DNA of 64,000 nucleotides from Pseudomonas sp. VD-NE ins. Lineage in GTDB: Bacteria; Pseudomonadota; Gammaproteobacteria; Pseudomonadales; Pseudomonadaceae. This document shows positions 45,983-54,674 of the stretch, one piece after another. Location: positions 1,197,001-1,261,000 of the forward strand of contig NZ_CP134772.1 of NCBI RefSeq assembly GCF_031882575.1, given 5' to 3'. Each line of letters begins with the position of its first letter. Positions within the stretch are counted from its first letter, which is position 1. The notes beneath the pieces are model-generated. The model ran no database searches. It worked only from the letters and a program-made list of their open reading frames with translations, and was not told the origin of the DNA. A program made the position numbers and the translations under genes.

Positions 45983-47692
45983 ATGCGTATCGAACCTCGT
46001 CAACTGCCTGCCACTCTGCCCTTTCTGGGTGATATCCCGCCGCTGCTGACCCGCCTGTACGCGGCGCGGGGCGTGCAGTCCGAGGCGGAACTGGACAAGA
46101 GCCTGGCGCGGTTGATCCCGTTCCAGCAACTCAAGGGCATCGACGCAGCGGTGGACTTGCTGGTGACGGCGCTGGAGCAACGCCAGCGCATCCTCATCGT
46201 TGGTGACTTCGATGCGGACGGCGCCACGGCCAGTACCGTCGGCATGCTTGGCTTGCGCTTGCTGGGCGCGGCGCACGTCGACTATCTGGTGCCGAACCGT
46301 TTCGAATATGGCTATGGCCTGACCCCGGAAATCGTCGAGGTCGCACTGACCCGCGAGCCGCAATTGCTGATCACCGTCGACAACGGCATCTCCAGCGTCG
46401 AAGGCGTGGCCGCGGCCAAAAAGGCGGGCCTCAAAGTACTGATCACTGACCACCACTTGCCGGGCGATGAACTGCCATTGGCCGACGCGCTGGTCAATCC
46501 GAACCAGCCGGGTTGCGAATTCCCGAGCAAGGCACTGGCCGGCGTCGGGGTGATTTTCTATGTGTTGATGGCGTTGCGCGCGCGCTTGCGCAGCCTCGGC
46601 TGGTATGAAAACAAGCCGCAGCCGAACATCGGCGAACTGCTTGATCTGGTGGCGCTGGGCAGCGTTGCCGACGTGGTGCCGCTGGACGCCAATAACCGGA
46701 TTCTTGTGCATCAGGGCCTGGAACGAATTCGCGCCGGTCGCGCACGGCCGGGGATCAGAGCGATCCTTGAAGTGGCCAAGCGTGACGCTGCACGCATTAC
46801 CTCCACGGATCTCGGTTTCATCGTCGGCCCGCGCCTCAACGCCGCCGGGCGTCTGGATGACATGAGCCTGGGCATCGAATGCCTGCTGACCGCCGATGCC
46901 AATCTGGCCCGGGAAATGGCCGCGCAACTGGACGGCATGAACCAGGATCGTAAATCCATCGAGCAGGGCATGCAGCGTGAAGCGCTGGCGCAGCTCAAGG
47001 ACTTGCCGGTCGAGTCGATGCCATTTGGTCTGTGCTTGTTCGATCCGGAGTGGCACCAGGGCGTGATCGGTATTCTCGCGTCGCGGATGAAAGAGCGTTA
47101 TTTCCGCCCGACCATTGCTTTTGCTGATGCGGGCGATGGTTTGCTCAAAGGCTCGGGCCGTTCGGTGCAGGGCTTCCACATTCGTGACGCGTTGAGCGTG
47201 GTGGCGGCGCAGCATCCGAACCTGATCGCCAAGTACGGCGGCCACGCAATGGCCGCTGGTCTGACCTTGCCGCAGGAGAATTTTCCGCTTTTCGCCGAGG
47301 CCTTTGACGCTGAAGTGCGTAGGCAACTTCGTGAAGACGACCTCACCGGACGCATGCTGACCGATGGCACGCTGGCGGTTGAAGAGTTCCACCTCGAACT
47401 GGCCCGCGCCCTGCGCCACGCCGGGCCTTGGGGGCAGCACTTCCCGGAGCCGCTGTTCCACGGTGTGTTTCAGTTGGTTGAGCAGCGTGTGGTTGGCGAG
47501 CGGCATCTGAAAGTGGTGCTGAAGAGTGAATGCGGCTCGGTGAAGCTGGATGGCATTGCGTTTGGTATTGACCGGGATATCTGGCCGAACCCGACGATTC
47601 AGTGGGTTGAGCTGGCTTACAAGCTCGACGTTAACGAGTTTCGGGGTAACGAGACCGTTCAGTTGATGATTGCCCACATCGAACCGCGCTGA
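45983..47692 (+). CDS. recJ: Single-stranded-DNA exonuclease RecJ
   Basis: A 5'-3' exonuclease for single-stranded DNA, in RecF-pathway recombination and mismatch repair. The 569 residues carry the DHH phosphoesterase motifs: LIVGDFDADGATASTVG, the name-giving LITDHHLPG, VNPNQPGCEFPSKALAGVG, and DHHA1 motif GGHAMAAGLTL. A C-terminal OB fold completes the enzyme (HLKVVLKSECGSVKLDGIAF). ATG 45983 with GAGAAG upstream fits. Confidence 0.97.
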   Translation: MRIEPRQLPATLPFLGDIPPLLTRLYAARGVQSEAELDKSLARLIPFQQLKGIDAAVDLLVTALEQRQRILIVGDFDADGATASTVGMLGLRLLGAAHVDYLVPNRFEYGYGLTPEIVEVALTREPQLLITVDNGISSVEGVAAAKKAGLKVLITDHHLPGDELPLADALVNPNQPGCEFPSKALAGVGVIFYVLMALRARLRSLGWYENKPQPNIGELLDLVALGSVADVVPLDANNRILVHQGLERIRAGRARPGIRAILEVAKRDAARITSTDLGFIVGPRLNAAGRLDDMSLGIECLLTADANLAREMAAQLDGMNQDRKSIEQGMQREALAQLKDLPVESMPFGLCLFDPEWHQGVIGILASRMKERYFRPTIAFADAGDGLLKGSGRSVQGFHIRDALSVVAAQHPNLIAKYGGHAMAAGLTLPQENFPLFAEAFDAEVRRQLREDDLTGRMLTDGTLAVEEFHLELARALRHAGPWGQHFPEPLFHGVFQLVEQRVVGERHLKVVLKSECGSVKLDGIAFGIDRDIWPNPTIQWVELAYKLDVNEFRGNETVQLMIAHIEPR

Positions 47693-47696
47693 AGAT

Positions 47697-47786
47697 CAAA
47701 AGATCGCAGCCTGCGGCAGCTCCTACATGGGAATGCGTTCCAAATGTGGGAGCGACGGTGCGACGATTCGACCTGCTCGCGAAAGC
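47697..47786. repeat. Mixed REP pair after recJ
   Basis: A unit of the GTAGGAGCTGCCG class (47697-47727, reverse) sits beside a unit resembling the GTGGGAGCGA...GCTCGCGAA class (47746-47786). The two arms differ in class, unlike the other REPINs here. Confidence 0.65.
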
Positions 47787-47983
47787 GTCCTTTCACACAC
47801 TGAATCACTCTGAACCCTCCCTCATCCCCGGTTGTCGACTAGGCTCTAAGCACTGCTTGATTGGCCTTGTGACGTCTTGTCGAATTTTTTGCCCGCGGGG
47901 GCGGGTGTTGCGCCTTTTTCCTGTCACTCGTCGACTATTCAAACAGAACCCTGGAGCCTGCCCACTGATTTGAGAGGTGCCCC
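47787..47983 (+). promoter_or_regulatory. Upstream region of the old-yellow-enzyme gene
   Basis: TTGATT and TCGAAT about 17 bases apart (near 47858-47886) are a possible promoter. CCCGCGGGGGCGGG at about 47891-47904 is a short GC palindrome. GAGAGG lies eight bases before the start codon. Confidence 0.3.
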
Positions 47984-49090
47984 ATGAGTCTGCTGCTTGA
48001 ACCCTTCACTCTTCGCCAACTGACCCTGCCCAACCGCATCGCCGTCTCGCCGATGTGCCAATACTCAAGCGTCGACGGCCTTGCCAACGACTGGCACTTG
48101 GTGCACCTCGGCAGCCGCGCGGTGGGCGGCGCCGGACTGGTATTTACCGAAGCCACCGCGGTCACCGCCGACGGGCGGATCACCGCCGAAGACCTCGGCC
48201 TGTGGAACGACGAACAGATCGAACCGCTGCAGCGCATCACCCGCTTCATTACGTCTCAAGGCGCGGTTGCCGGCATTCAATTGGCCCACGCCGGGCGCAA
48301 GGCCAGCACCCATCGGCCGTGGATCGGCAAGCATGGTAGCGTCAAACCCGATGATGGCGGCTGGACCCCGGTCGGGCCCTCGCCGATTGCTTTCGACCCT
48401 CAGCACACCCAACCGAAACAGCTGGATGAAGGGCAAATCGCTGACGTCATTCAGGCCTTTGTCGACGCCGCTAAACGCGCGCTGAAGGCGGGTTTCAGTG
48501 TGGTTGAGGTGCATGCGGCGCATGGTTATCTGCTGCATCAGTTTCTTTCACCGTTGAGTAATCAGCGTCGCGATCAGTACGGGGGATCGTTCGAGAACCG
48601 TATTCGTTTGGTACTGCAAGTCACCGAAGCGGTGAGGGCGGTCTGGCCAGAGGAGTTGCCGGTGTTTGTTCGCGTGTCGGCCACAGACTGGGTAGAGGAT
48701 GGCTGGAACCCGGATGAAACCGTGGAGCTGGCGCGACGCCTGCACACCCTTGGCGCGGATCTTATCGATGTGTCGTCGGGCGGGACGGCGGCCAACGCGG
48801 AAATTCCGGTTGGGCCGGGTTATCAGACGCGTTTCGCCGAGCGTGTGCGCAAGGAGTCAGGCATCGCCACCGGCACCGTGGGAATGATTACCGAGCCGGC
48901 GCAAGCCGAGCATATTCTGCGCACCTGTCAGGCCGACATCATCTTCCTCGCCCGCGAGTTGCTGCGTGATCCGTACTGGCCGCTGCATGCCGACGATGAT
49001 CTGGGCGGGCGCAAAGCGGTGTGGCCGGCGCAGTATCAGCGTGCAACCCATCGGGATCAGCCGATTCACGAGTCTGATTTGCGCGATTGA
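47984..49090 (+). CDS. NADH:flavin oxidoreductase, XenA/YqjM-type old yellow enzyme
   Basis: A 368-residue FMN-dependent ene-reductase. LLEPFTLRQLTLPNRIAVSPMCQYSS includes the Cys typical of the YqjM/XenA class. Also present are IQLAHAGRKAST with the FMN contact residues, EVHAAHGYLLHQFLSPLSNQR carrying the active-site His pair, and the phosphate-binding GMITEPAQAEHIL near the end. Relatives reduce activated alkenes and nitro compounds; the natural substrate is unknown. Monocistronic, closed by a strong terminator. Confidence 0.93.
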   Translation: MSLLLEPFTLRQLTLPNRIAVSPMCQYSSVDGLANDWHLVHLGSRAVGGAGLVFTEATAVTADGRITAEDLGLWNDEQIEPLQRITRFITSQGAVAGIQLAHAGRKASTHRPWIGKHGSVKPDDGGWTPVGPSPIAFDPQHTQPKQLDEGQIADVIQAFVDAAKRALKAGFSVVEVHAAHGYLLHQFLSPLSNQRRDQYGGSFENRIRLVLQVTEAVRAVWPEELPVFVRVSATDWVEDGWNPDETVELARRLHTLGADLIDVSSGGTAANAEIPVGPGYQTRFAERVRKESGIATGTVGMITEPAQAEHILRTCQADIIFLARELLRDPYWPLHADDDLGGRKAVWPAQYQRATHRDQPIHESDLRD

Positions 49091-49109
49091 GTCAGTCGCA
49101 ACAAAGCAA

Positions 49110-49145
49110 AAAGCCCCGGTCAGTGATGGCCGGGGCTTTGTTTTG
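49110..49145 (+). terminator. Rho-independent terminator after the flavin oxidoreductase gene
   Basis: AAAGCCCCGG / CCGGGGCTTT stem (49110-49119 with 49130-49139) followed by GTTTTG. Confidence 0.9.
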
Positions 49146-49175
49146 TCTGATGGTCTTTTGTTGAAATACTGCCGT

Positions 49176-49267
49176 CATCGCTGGCAAGCCAGCTCCCACA
49201 GGTTTGGCGTCGTACACAAAAATTGTGATCAACACCAAACGCTGTGGGAGCTGGCTTGCCAGCGATG
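49176..49267. repeat. REPIN, GGCTTGCCAGCGATG class
   Basis: Inverted pair CATCGCTGGCAAGCCAGCTC ... GAGCTGGCTTGCCAGCGATG. Between the arms is ACACAAAAATTGTG. Confidence 0.9.
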
Positions 49268-49292
49268 AGGCCCGAACAGGTACCTCAAATCA

Positions 49293-50921
49293 TCAAGGGT
49301 ATTTGCGCTTGTCCGGCGCCGGCGGGAAGTACTGGTACAACCAGGTCTCGCTCAACGTGCGGTCATTGGTGCGGATAAACAAGCGCAGCTCCACCGGCTC
49401 AACACTGTCATTGGTCGGGTACCAGTCAAACAGGATCCGGTAACCCTTGATGTCATCCAGCACCAGCACGCTGAAATCCTGTACCTTGCCATTCGAGCAG
49501 GTCACCACCGGCTCGATCCCGGTGCCCTGCGGCAGTCGATCCAGACCGCCACCAGTGAAGTCAACAGCGAAACGACGCGCCCACACTGGCGGGTAATGCT
49601 CGCCCGGTGCCCAACCTTCAACGAAACCGCCCATGCCGGAACGGGTCGCGTGCACCCGTGCCAACGGCGTACCCACTGGCGGCAATGCGCTCCAGTAAAG
49701 CTTGTAGCCGTAGTTCAGCGAATCCCCGGCGGCGACCGGTTTTTTCGGGGTCCAGAATGCCACGATGTTGTCGAGAGTCTCGCCGGTGGTAGGGATTTCC
49801 AACAGATCGATAGAGCCTTCGCCCCACGCGGTGGTCGGTTCTACCCACAGGCTCGGGCGTTTGCTGTACCAGTCGACGGTGTCCTGGTAGTTGGCGAATT
49901 CATGGTCGGTCTGCACCAGACCGAATCCTTTCGGATCGGTGTCGGCAAAGGCGTTGAACTGCAGGGTCGCCGGGTTGTTCAGCGGACGGCAGATCCACTC
50001 GCCGTTGCCGCGCCACATCGCCAGACGATCCGAGTCGTGGATTTGCGGGTGAATGGTGTCGCACATACGGCGTTCGTGAGTGCCGCAACTGAACATGCTG
50101 GTCATCGGCGAGATGCCCAATTGCTCGATCGCCGTGCGCGCATTGATGTGCGCATCGACTTCCATCACCACGCGCTCGGCCTGGCAATCGATGTCGAAGC
50201 GATAGGCGCCAGTGGCACTCGGCGAGTCGAGCAGGGCATACACCACAAATCGGGTGGCGTTCTTGTCCGGTGTCTCGAACCAGAACTTGGTGAAGTCGGG
50301 GAATTCTTCGCGTTTTTTCGCGTAAGTGTCGATCGCCAGACCGCGCGCCGAGAGGCCATATTGGCCAGTGGCGTCTACCGCACGGAAATAGCTGGCACCG
50401 AGGAACGACAACACATCGTGACGATCCAGTTCCGGCGCTTTGAACAGCTTGAAGCCGGCAAAACCGAGGTCACCCTTGAGCTGCTGGGTGTCGACTGAAG
50501 TGTTTTCATAGTTGAACAGTGCCGGGCGGAAATGCACTTCGCGGGCAGTGCGGGTCTTGGCGTCGACGCTGTACATGCGCACCGGCTGACGGAACCCCAT
50601 GCCGACGTGGAAGAACTGCACGTCCAGTTGGCCCTTGTTTTCCTTCCACAGCGAATGCTCGCCGTCGTAGCGGATCGCGTTGAAGTTCTGCGGGGTCATG
50701 GTCGCCAGGGTTGGCGGCAGCACCTGTTTGGTGTCCTGATAGGCGCTGCCAGCCAGTTGCTTGGCCTGGCGCTTCAGTGCTTCGAAGTCAAAGGCCTGAG
50801 CCTCGCCATCGGCGGCGCCGCCATTGGCCGCCCACGCACGGCTGGCCAGCAGGCCAGTGGCCGAAAGACCGGTGTAAGCCGCAATGGCCATGGACGCTTT
50901 GAGCAAATTCCTGCGGTGCAT
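49293..50921 (-). CDS. opgD: Glucan biosynthesis protein D
   Basis: A periplasmic protein of osmoregulated periplasmic glucan synthesis, thought to shape the glucan backbone. The 542 residues begin with a twin-arginine signal ([10 protein letters not shown] then a hydrophobic stretch ending ASRAWA), which matches OpgD rather than the Sec-exported OpgG. The mature part is the MdoG superfamily: [47 protein letters not shown], and [16 protein letters not shown] 50921 fixes the Tat motif at residues 3-4; the open frame to 51011 is upstream noise. opgGH is not in the window. Confidence 0.95.
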   Translation of the reverse strand: MHRRNLLKASMAIAAYTGLSATGLLASRAWAANGGAADGEAQAFDFEALKRQAKQLAGSAYQDTKQVLPPTLATMTPQNFNAIRYDGEHSLWKENKGQLDVQFFHVGMGFRQPVRMYSVDAKTRTAREVHFRPALFNYENTSVDTQQLKGDLGFAGFKLFKAPELDRHDVLSFLGASYFRAVDATGQYGLSARGLAIDTYAKKREEFPDFTKFWFETPDKNATRFVVYALLDSPSATGAYRFDIDCQAERVVMEVDAHINARTAIEQLGISPMTSMFSCGTHERRMCDTIHPQIHDSDRLAMWRGNGEWICRPLNNPATLQFNAFADTDPKGFGLVQTDHEFANYQDTVDWYSKRPSLWVEPTTAWGEGSIDLLEIPTTGETLDNIVAFWTPKKPVAAGDSLNYGYKLYWSALPPVGTPLARVHATRSGMGGFVEGWAPGEHYPPVWARRFAVDFTGGGLDRLPQGTGIEPVVTCSNGKVQDFSVLVLDDIKGYRILFDWYPTNDSVEPVELRLFIRTNDRTLSETWLYQYFPPAPDKRKYP

Positions 50922-51321
50922 AAATACAACCTGTCGTGTGCAATCCCGCGCCGTTCCTGGCACGTGCTGGATCAGAAATAACGGTTCGGACAAGCCTTCG
51001 GCCAAACGCAACGGACTATTAACAGATGCCGGCTAGCTTAAACGGTTCGCTCGCAATGCAAAATTTGTTGATTCACCGCGCCAGTGTGTCAATGAAACAA
51101 GACATGTCGGTTAAAAATCTGACAGGGCGTTCTGATTTACACGGCATATCTGCTTTTTTCGACTAATTACTCTAAAAACCGCTTTTCAGCGCCGATTTAA
51201 TTTCTATTCTATGGGCATGACCGGTGCGACCCATCTGACCGGTAGGGCACACGGCGCTGCTGTAAGGGGCAGGGCGATGTGGTGTTTTAGCAATTCTTTG
51301 AAGTATTGAAGGACATCGTCC
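50922..51321. promoter_or_regulatory. 400-bp AT-rich gap between opgD and a small gene
   Basis: Clearly richer in A/T than its surroundings (for example GATTTAATTTCTATTCT near 51196). It should contain promoters for opgD (minus) and the small gene (plus). No open frame, REP or clear palindrome is present, and I could not fix a promoter. Confidence 0.3.
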
Positions 51322-51507
51322 ATGGCAAAAATACAAGGGATCACCGACATGTTGGGCATCTTTCCCTGCCTCGGCAGCGCCCGCAAAAGGCGTCGGCTCA
51401 GCTCTGACGAAGTGAAGCTGGTGGAGCGTTATCGGGAGCTTTCGGAGAATGACCGGATTGCGATGCGGTATCTGGTGGATGCGATGCGGAGTGTTTCGCG
51501 GTTTTGA
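51322..51507 (+). CDS. Small basic hypothetical protein
   Basis: A 61-residue protein I do not recognise firmly. The first third is hydrophobic-neutral (ITDMLGIFPCLGS). A basic cluster follows (ARKRRRLSSDEVKLVERYREL), then an amphipathic helix (SENDRIAMRYLVDAMRSV). The LSSDEVKLVERYRELSENDR segment resembles the C-terminal tail of some phage-type HTH regulators, but no HTH is present. AAGGA stands nine bases before ATG 51322 and a strong terminator follows, so it is very likely expressed. It adjoins the accessory island. Confidence 0.65.
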   Translation: MAKIQGITDMLGIFPCLGSARKRRRLSSDEVKLVERYRELSENDRIAMRYLVDAMRSVSRF

Positions 51508-51519
51508 GTGGAAATAAAA

Positions 51520-51549
51520 GGGGCGGACTGAAAGGTCCGCCCCTTTTTT
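51520..51549 (+). terminator. Rho-independent terminator after the small gene
   Basis: GGGGCGGAC / GTCCGCCCC with a six-base loop and TTTTTT. Flanking A's on the left make it bidirectional, serving the convergent Bro-N gene as well. Confidence 0.93.
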
Positions 51550-51556
51550 ATTTGGA

Positions 51557-52069
51557 TCAGCTACACGTTCCCAGGACTGGATACGGCCGCTGGCCGTGCA
51601 TCAACTCCGGCACATCCCGCCATTTGACCCACGCCTGCTGTTGCCAGTGCAGCAGCGGCACGGTAACGCCTGCCCAATGCATTGAGCTCAGACTTGGGTG
51701 GTTTTCCACTGGATTTGAATGGGGGGCGCGCAGCATCGGGATGACTTCATGGCTCAGCCATTGGCGAAGGTGTCGGTTTTCCGGGACGAAGTGATGGACG
51801 AGCAGGGCGAACAGGCCGGACTCGCTGACCATCGCGCAATCGATGATTTCGCCGTCCCGACGCAGAAGGACATGGCGACGCTGGTCGGGATCGAGTTTCA
51901 GGGTGAGGCGTTCGTTTAGCGGATAGCCCATCAAGCGACCGAGATCCTGAACACGGAACCAGGCTTCGTGATCTTGCATGAAGGCGTGGAGGAAACGGTT
52001 GTGGCGGGTGAAGACGATGGGGGTGAAGAACGCGGAGCTTTCAGAAGGAATTTGTACATGGTTAGGCAT
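51557..52069 (-). CDS. Bro-N domain (phage antirepressor-like) protein
   Basis: A 170-residue protein with a Bro-N-like fold, found in phage antirepressors and baculovirus BRO proteins: TPIVFTRHNRFLHAFMQDHEAWFRVQDLGRLMGY is interrupted by no gaps, and LRQWLSHEVIPML is the usual end of the domain. The C-terminus (HWAGVTVPLLHWQQQAWVKWRDVPELM) is not a known second domain. Bro-N may bind DNA. ATG 52069 has GGAG seven bases upstream. No other phage gene is near, so it may be a remnant or a host-adopted regulator. It is divergent from the RloA/RloB pair. Confidence 0.75.
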   Translation of the reverse strand: MPNHVQIPSESSAFFTPIVFTRHNRFLHAFMQDHEAWFRVQDLGRLMGYPLNERLTLKLDPDQRRHVLLRRDGEIIDCAMVSESGLFALLVHHFVPENRHLRQWLSHEVIPMLRAPHSNPVENHPSLSSMHWAGVTVPLLHWQQQAWVKWRDVPELMHGQRPYPVLGTCS

Positions 52070-52229
52070 TTGTCGACTCCAATATCGAGAATAGAGCCGC
52101 CACTCAAATGAGTGCGGTTGCGCCATGTTGATTTTGTTCCGGCTTCGACACCGGGCTGCTGTTGTCACAGCCGGAAAGAAGACTATCTGCCGTGTGCTCC
52201 ACGCACCAAGTCTGTTCTATCGACAATAA
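52070..52229. promoter_or_regulatory. Gap between the Bro-N gene and the RloA/RloB unit, left part
   Basis: Holds the divergent promoters of the two transcription units. I see no gene and no assignable promoter boxes. The 61-bp repeat R1 begins at its right end. Confidence 0.3.
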
Positions 52230-52290
52230 CTGTAGGAAATGGGGCTTTTTCAGGAAGGCTGCATCTGTAGGAAATGCCTGTTTTTGCACT
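52230..52290 (+). repeat. Direct repeat R1, upstream of the RloA-like gene
   Basis: Two CTGTAGGAAA units 35 bases apart, the second extended to an exact 26-base identity with R2 (52265-52290 equals 54393-54418). An ATG inside opens a short frame, MPVFALTAV..., that runs in phase into the ATPase gene. R2 carries a similar frame. The repeat may be a promoter/leader module or a recombination border. Confidence 0.75.
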
Positions 52291-52369
52291 CACTGCAGTC
52301 CGTCTGCATCTGAAGCCTGTTTTTTCGTTTATTCATGAAAACCCAAGCAATGAACTGCAGGTTTTCTCC

Positions 52370-53623
52370 ATGTTGATCGAATTCTCGGTATCCAATTACC
52401 GCTCATTTCGGGACAGGCAAACCCTGTCCATGGCGGCGAGCCCTCGTTTGAGCAAAACACGCAATACGTTCAAAGCCTCCACGAGCGCAGAAAAGCTTCC
52501 GGAGCTGTTGAAGGTTGCAGCTATTTACGGTCCGAACGCCTCCGGAAAGTCTTCACTAATCCGCGCAATGGGTATCGTCGGGCGCTTGCTAGCGACACCA
52601 CATGGTTCAAATGACGAAGCGCTACCCGTTTCACCCTTCCGATTTGATTGCACTCTGAGCGATGCGCCCAGTGTCTTTGAGTACGACTTTATTCAGGGCG
52701 GACTGCGCTATCGGTTTGTCCTCGGGCTGACCGCGCAGAGGATTGTTCAGGAACAACTGACTGCTTACCCGAAAGGTAAGGAAACACTGCTTTATGACCG
52801 CCGGTTTGATGCAGAAGGTGAGCATTACCTGTTTGGTAAAACCCTTGAGGGCGGCAAGGAAGTGCATTGCGCCTGGCGCCGATTGACCAGTCCGACGATG
52901 CTGTTTATTGCACAAGCCGTCACTCATAGCAGCGAAGAGTTGAGTCAACTGCGCACTCCATTCAGTTGGTTTCAAACCGGTCTGCTAGTCATTGAACAAA
53001 ACAACATGCTTGGCTTATCCACAGCCTCGATTCGCTTTCTGCAAATGGTCAAAAATCATACGAGCAACCTGCGCGATTTTCTCAGTGCGCTGGATATTCC
53101 TGTGTCTGCGATACAGCTCGACCCGGATGACGCCTCTGCAGACTTGAGCAACAGAAAACTGACCTTGAAGGAGTTCTTCGCGGCGGCTCAAAGGGACAAA
53201 CTGACCCTCACGCATTCCAGCATTTCAGGCGATGCGCAGTTCGACTTCTCGGAGGAGTCTTGCGGAACCAAAAACCTGATTGGCTTCTGGTTGCCCTGGT
53301 TCATGATGAATCAGGCCGGTGGCAGTGGGATCCTCTGCGTCGACGAACTGAATAGCAGTCTTCATCCCGAAATCGTCGCTGACTTGATCGCAAAGCATCT
53401 GGACAGTGGGTTGGATACCCAACTGATTTTCACGACACACGATACCCATCTGATGAATGAAAAGATTCTGCGGCGTGACCAGTTCTGGATTACAGAACGT
53501 GATGCTCATGGCGCCACGAGCTTGTTTTCCGTACACGATTTTGAAGGCCGGGAAAGCGAGGATGTCGAGAAGCGTTACTTCGAAGGGCGTTATCGCGGGC
53601 TGCCGCTGATAAGGCAGGGGTGA
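52370..53623 (+). CDS. AAA15-type ATPase, RloA/AriA-like
   Basis: A 417-residue ABC/SMC-like ATPase of the COG1106 (AAA15) type, close in layout to RloA and PARIS AriA. IEFSVSNYRSFRDRQTLSM is the typical start. Walker A is GPNASGKSS at 54-62. FSEESCGTKNLIG carries the signature-like segment, ILCVDELNSSLHPEI is Walker B with Glu, and FTTHDTHLM the His switch. ATG 52370 was chosen because it gives the family N-terminus; the frame is open from 52274 through repeat R1. It overlaps the RloB gene by four bases, so the two products are made together. Expected role: nucleotide-driven sensor or scaffold of an anti-phage pair, by analogy. Confidence 0.85.
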   Translation: MLIEFSVSNYRSFRDRQTLSMAASPRLSKTRNTFKASTSAEKLPELLKVAAIYGPNASGKSSLIRAMGIVGRLLATPHGSNDEALPVSPFRFDCTLSDAPSVFEYDFIQGGLRYRFVLGLTAQRIVQEQLTAYPKGKETLLYDRRFDAEGEHYLFGKTLEGGKEVHCAWRRLTSPTMLFIAQAVTHSSEELSQLRTPFSWFQTGLLVIEQNNMLGLSTASIRFLQMVKNHTSNLRDFLSALDIPVSAIQLDPDDASADLSNRKLTLKEFFAAAQRDKLTLTHSSISGDAQFDFSEESCGTKNLIGFWLPWFMMNQAGGSGILCVDELNSSLHPEIVADLIAKHLDSGLDTQLIFTTHDTHLMNEKILRRDQFWITERDAHGATSLFSVHDFEGRESEDVEKRYFEGRYRGLPLIRQG

Positions 53624-54258
53624 GGGTAGTGAGTTCGTTCAAATCGTTTGATCGCAAGGCTTCCCGCTTCAAACCGCAGCCTAAGGTGCTGGTGTTGTGT
53701 GAAGACAGTAAGTCAGGGAAACGTTATCTGGAGGAAGCCGCGTTTTATTTTCGGGCCAGGGCCCAGGTTGAGATCGTCCACTGCGGTGTTACACATCCAA
53801 GCGGCATTGTTGAGCGAGCAGTCGTAAGGCAAAAAAGCTTCGATAAGGTGTTCTGTGTTTTGGATCGAGACACCCACATGTGCTTCGAGCGAGCGTTGAA
53901 TGTGGCGAAGTCTTATCCAAAAATCCAAGTCATCGCATCTTATCCGTGCTTCGAGTTTTGGCTACTACTGCACTTTGGCTACAGTCGAAAACCGTTCAGC
54001 ACAGCCGGGAAGAACTCTCCGGCTGATTTGGTGACCAAGAGCCTCAGAGCAAAACCCAGCATGGCTGACTATCAGAAAGGCAAAGACGTCAGCTACTTCG
54101 CTCAGCTACTCGGAAAGCCATTTCAGCAGGCAAGAGCGCTGGCCCCCAAAGTTCTTGAGGATGTCGCCCTCAGTGGCGAACACAACCCAAGCACTGAAAT
54201 TCACCTATTGATGGATGAGTTCGAAGCCCTCTCAAAGCTCCAGCCGATTGACACATAA
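53620..54258 (+). CDS. RloB family Toprim-like protein
   Basis: A 212-residue protein of the RloB domain family. VLVLCEDSKSGKRYLEEAAFYF contains the Toprim-type Glu, and FDKVFCVLDRDTH the DxD pair. YPCFEFWLLLHFGYS is the hallmark RloB block. These residues predict a metal-dependent nuclease. Start is GTG 53620, inside the ATPase stop (GTGA), or GTG 53629; either couples translation to the ATPase. RloB was first noted as a restriction-linked ORF in Campylobacter; with an AAA15 partner it parallels the PARIS AriA-AriB pair, where AriB is also Toprim-like. No restriction-modification gene is in this window. Confidence 0.85.
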   Translation: MRVVSSFKSFDRKASRFKPQPKVLVLCEDSKSGKRYLEEAAFYFRARAQVEIVHCGVTHPSGIVERAVVRQKSFDKVFCVLDRDTHMCFERALNVAKSYPKIQVIASYPCFEFWLLLHFGYSRKPFSTAGKNSPADLVTKSLRAKPSMADYQKGKDVSYFAQLLGKPFQQARALAPKVLEDVALSGEHNPSTEIHLLMDEFEALSKLQPIDT

Positions 54259-54357
54259 GCCCTCTCCGAGCCTCCCCCCATTGGCCTGGCTCAGTAGCTG
54301 AGAGGAGACGTTGCTGGCAGGCGCTGGCTGAACCAAGGCCATTCAGTCGCCATCGAC

Positions 54358-54418
54358 TGTAGGAAACAAGATTTTTCCTTGAAGGTCACGCCTGTAGGAA
54401 ATGCCTGTTTTTGCACTG
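54358..54418 (+). repeat. Direct repeat R2, upstream of the SLOG-like gene
   Basis: Same layout as R1: two CTGTAGGAAA units 35 bases apart and a 26-base exact match (54393-54418). It opens a similar peptide frame (MPVFALASV..., ending at 54634 after 77 codons). Together R1 and R2 bracket the RloA-RloB pair. Confidence 0.75.
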
Positions 54419-54674
54419 GCATCAGTGAAACCACCTCTAACCAGTATTTTTTCCGTTATTTGTTTGAATCTCGCGCATCGCTACAAATGCTCGGCCCTTG
54501 GTTTCCGGGCTCAAAGGATTGTTACGAATAACGGAGAAATCACCACCGATGGATGCTGGAATGTTTTGGTTGTAGATGATTTGTTTGATCGATGGACGCG
54601 GCCTGCGCTGTTCTGCGTAAATACCCGAAGGTAGGGAAAATTTACGTCGCAGCGCTAACTTGGAAGTGAACTCA
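54419..54674 (+). promoter_or_regulatory. AT-rich leader between R2 and the SLOG-like gene
   Basis: A visibly A/T-rich stretch (TATTTTTTCCGTTATTTG) compared with core genes. The 77-codon frame from R2 crosses it, but has no ribosome site of note and resembles no known protein beyond the R1 peptide. I see nothing else in it. Confidence 0.3.

Noticed and set aside
52274..52369. Longer N-terminus of the ATPase from the ATG in repeat R1
   Set aside because: The family begins at MLIEFSVSNYRSF; the extra 32 residues come from the repeat and are shared with R2.
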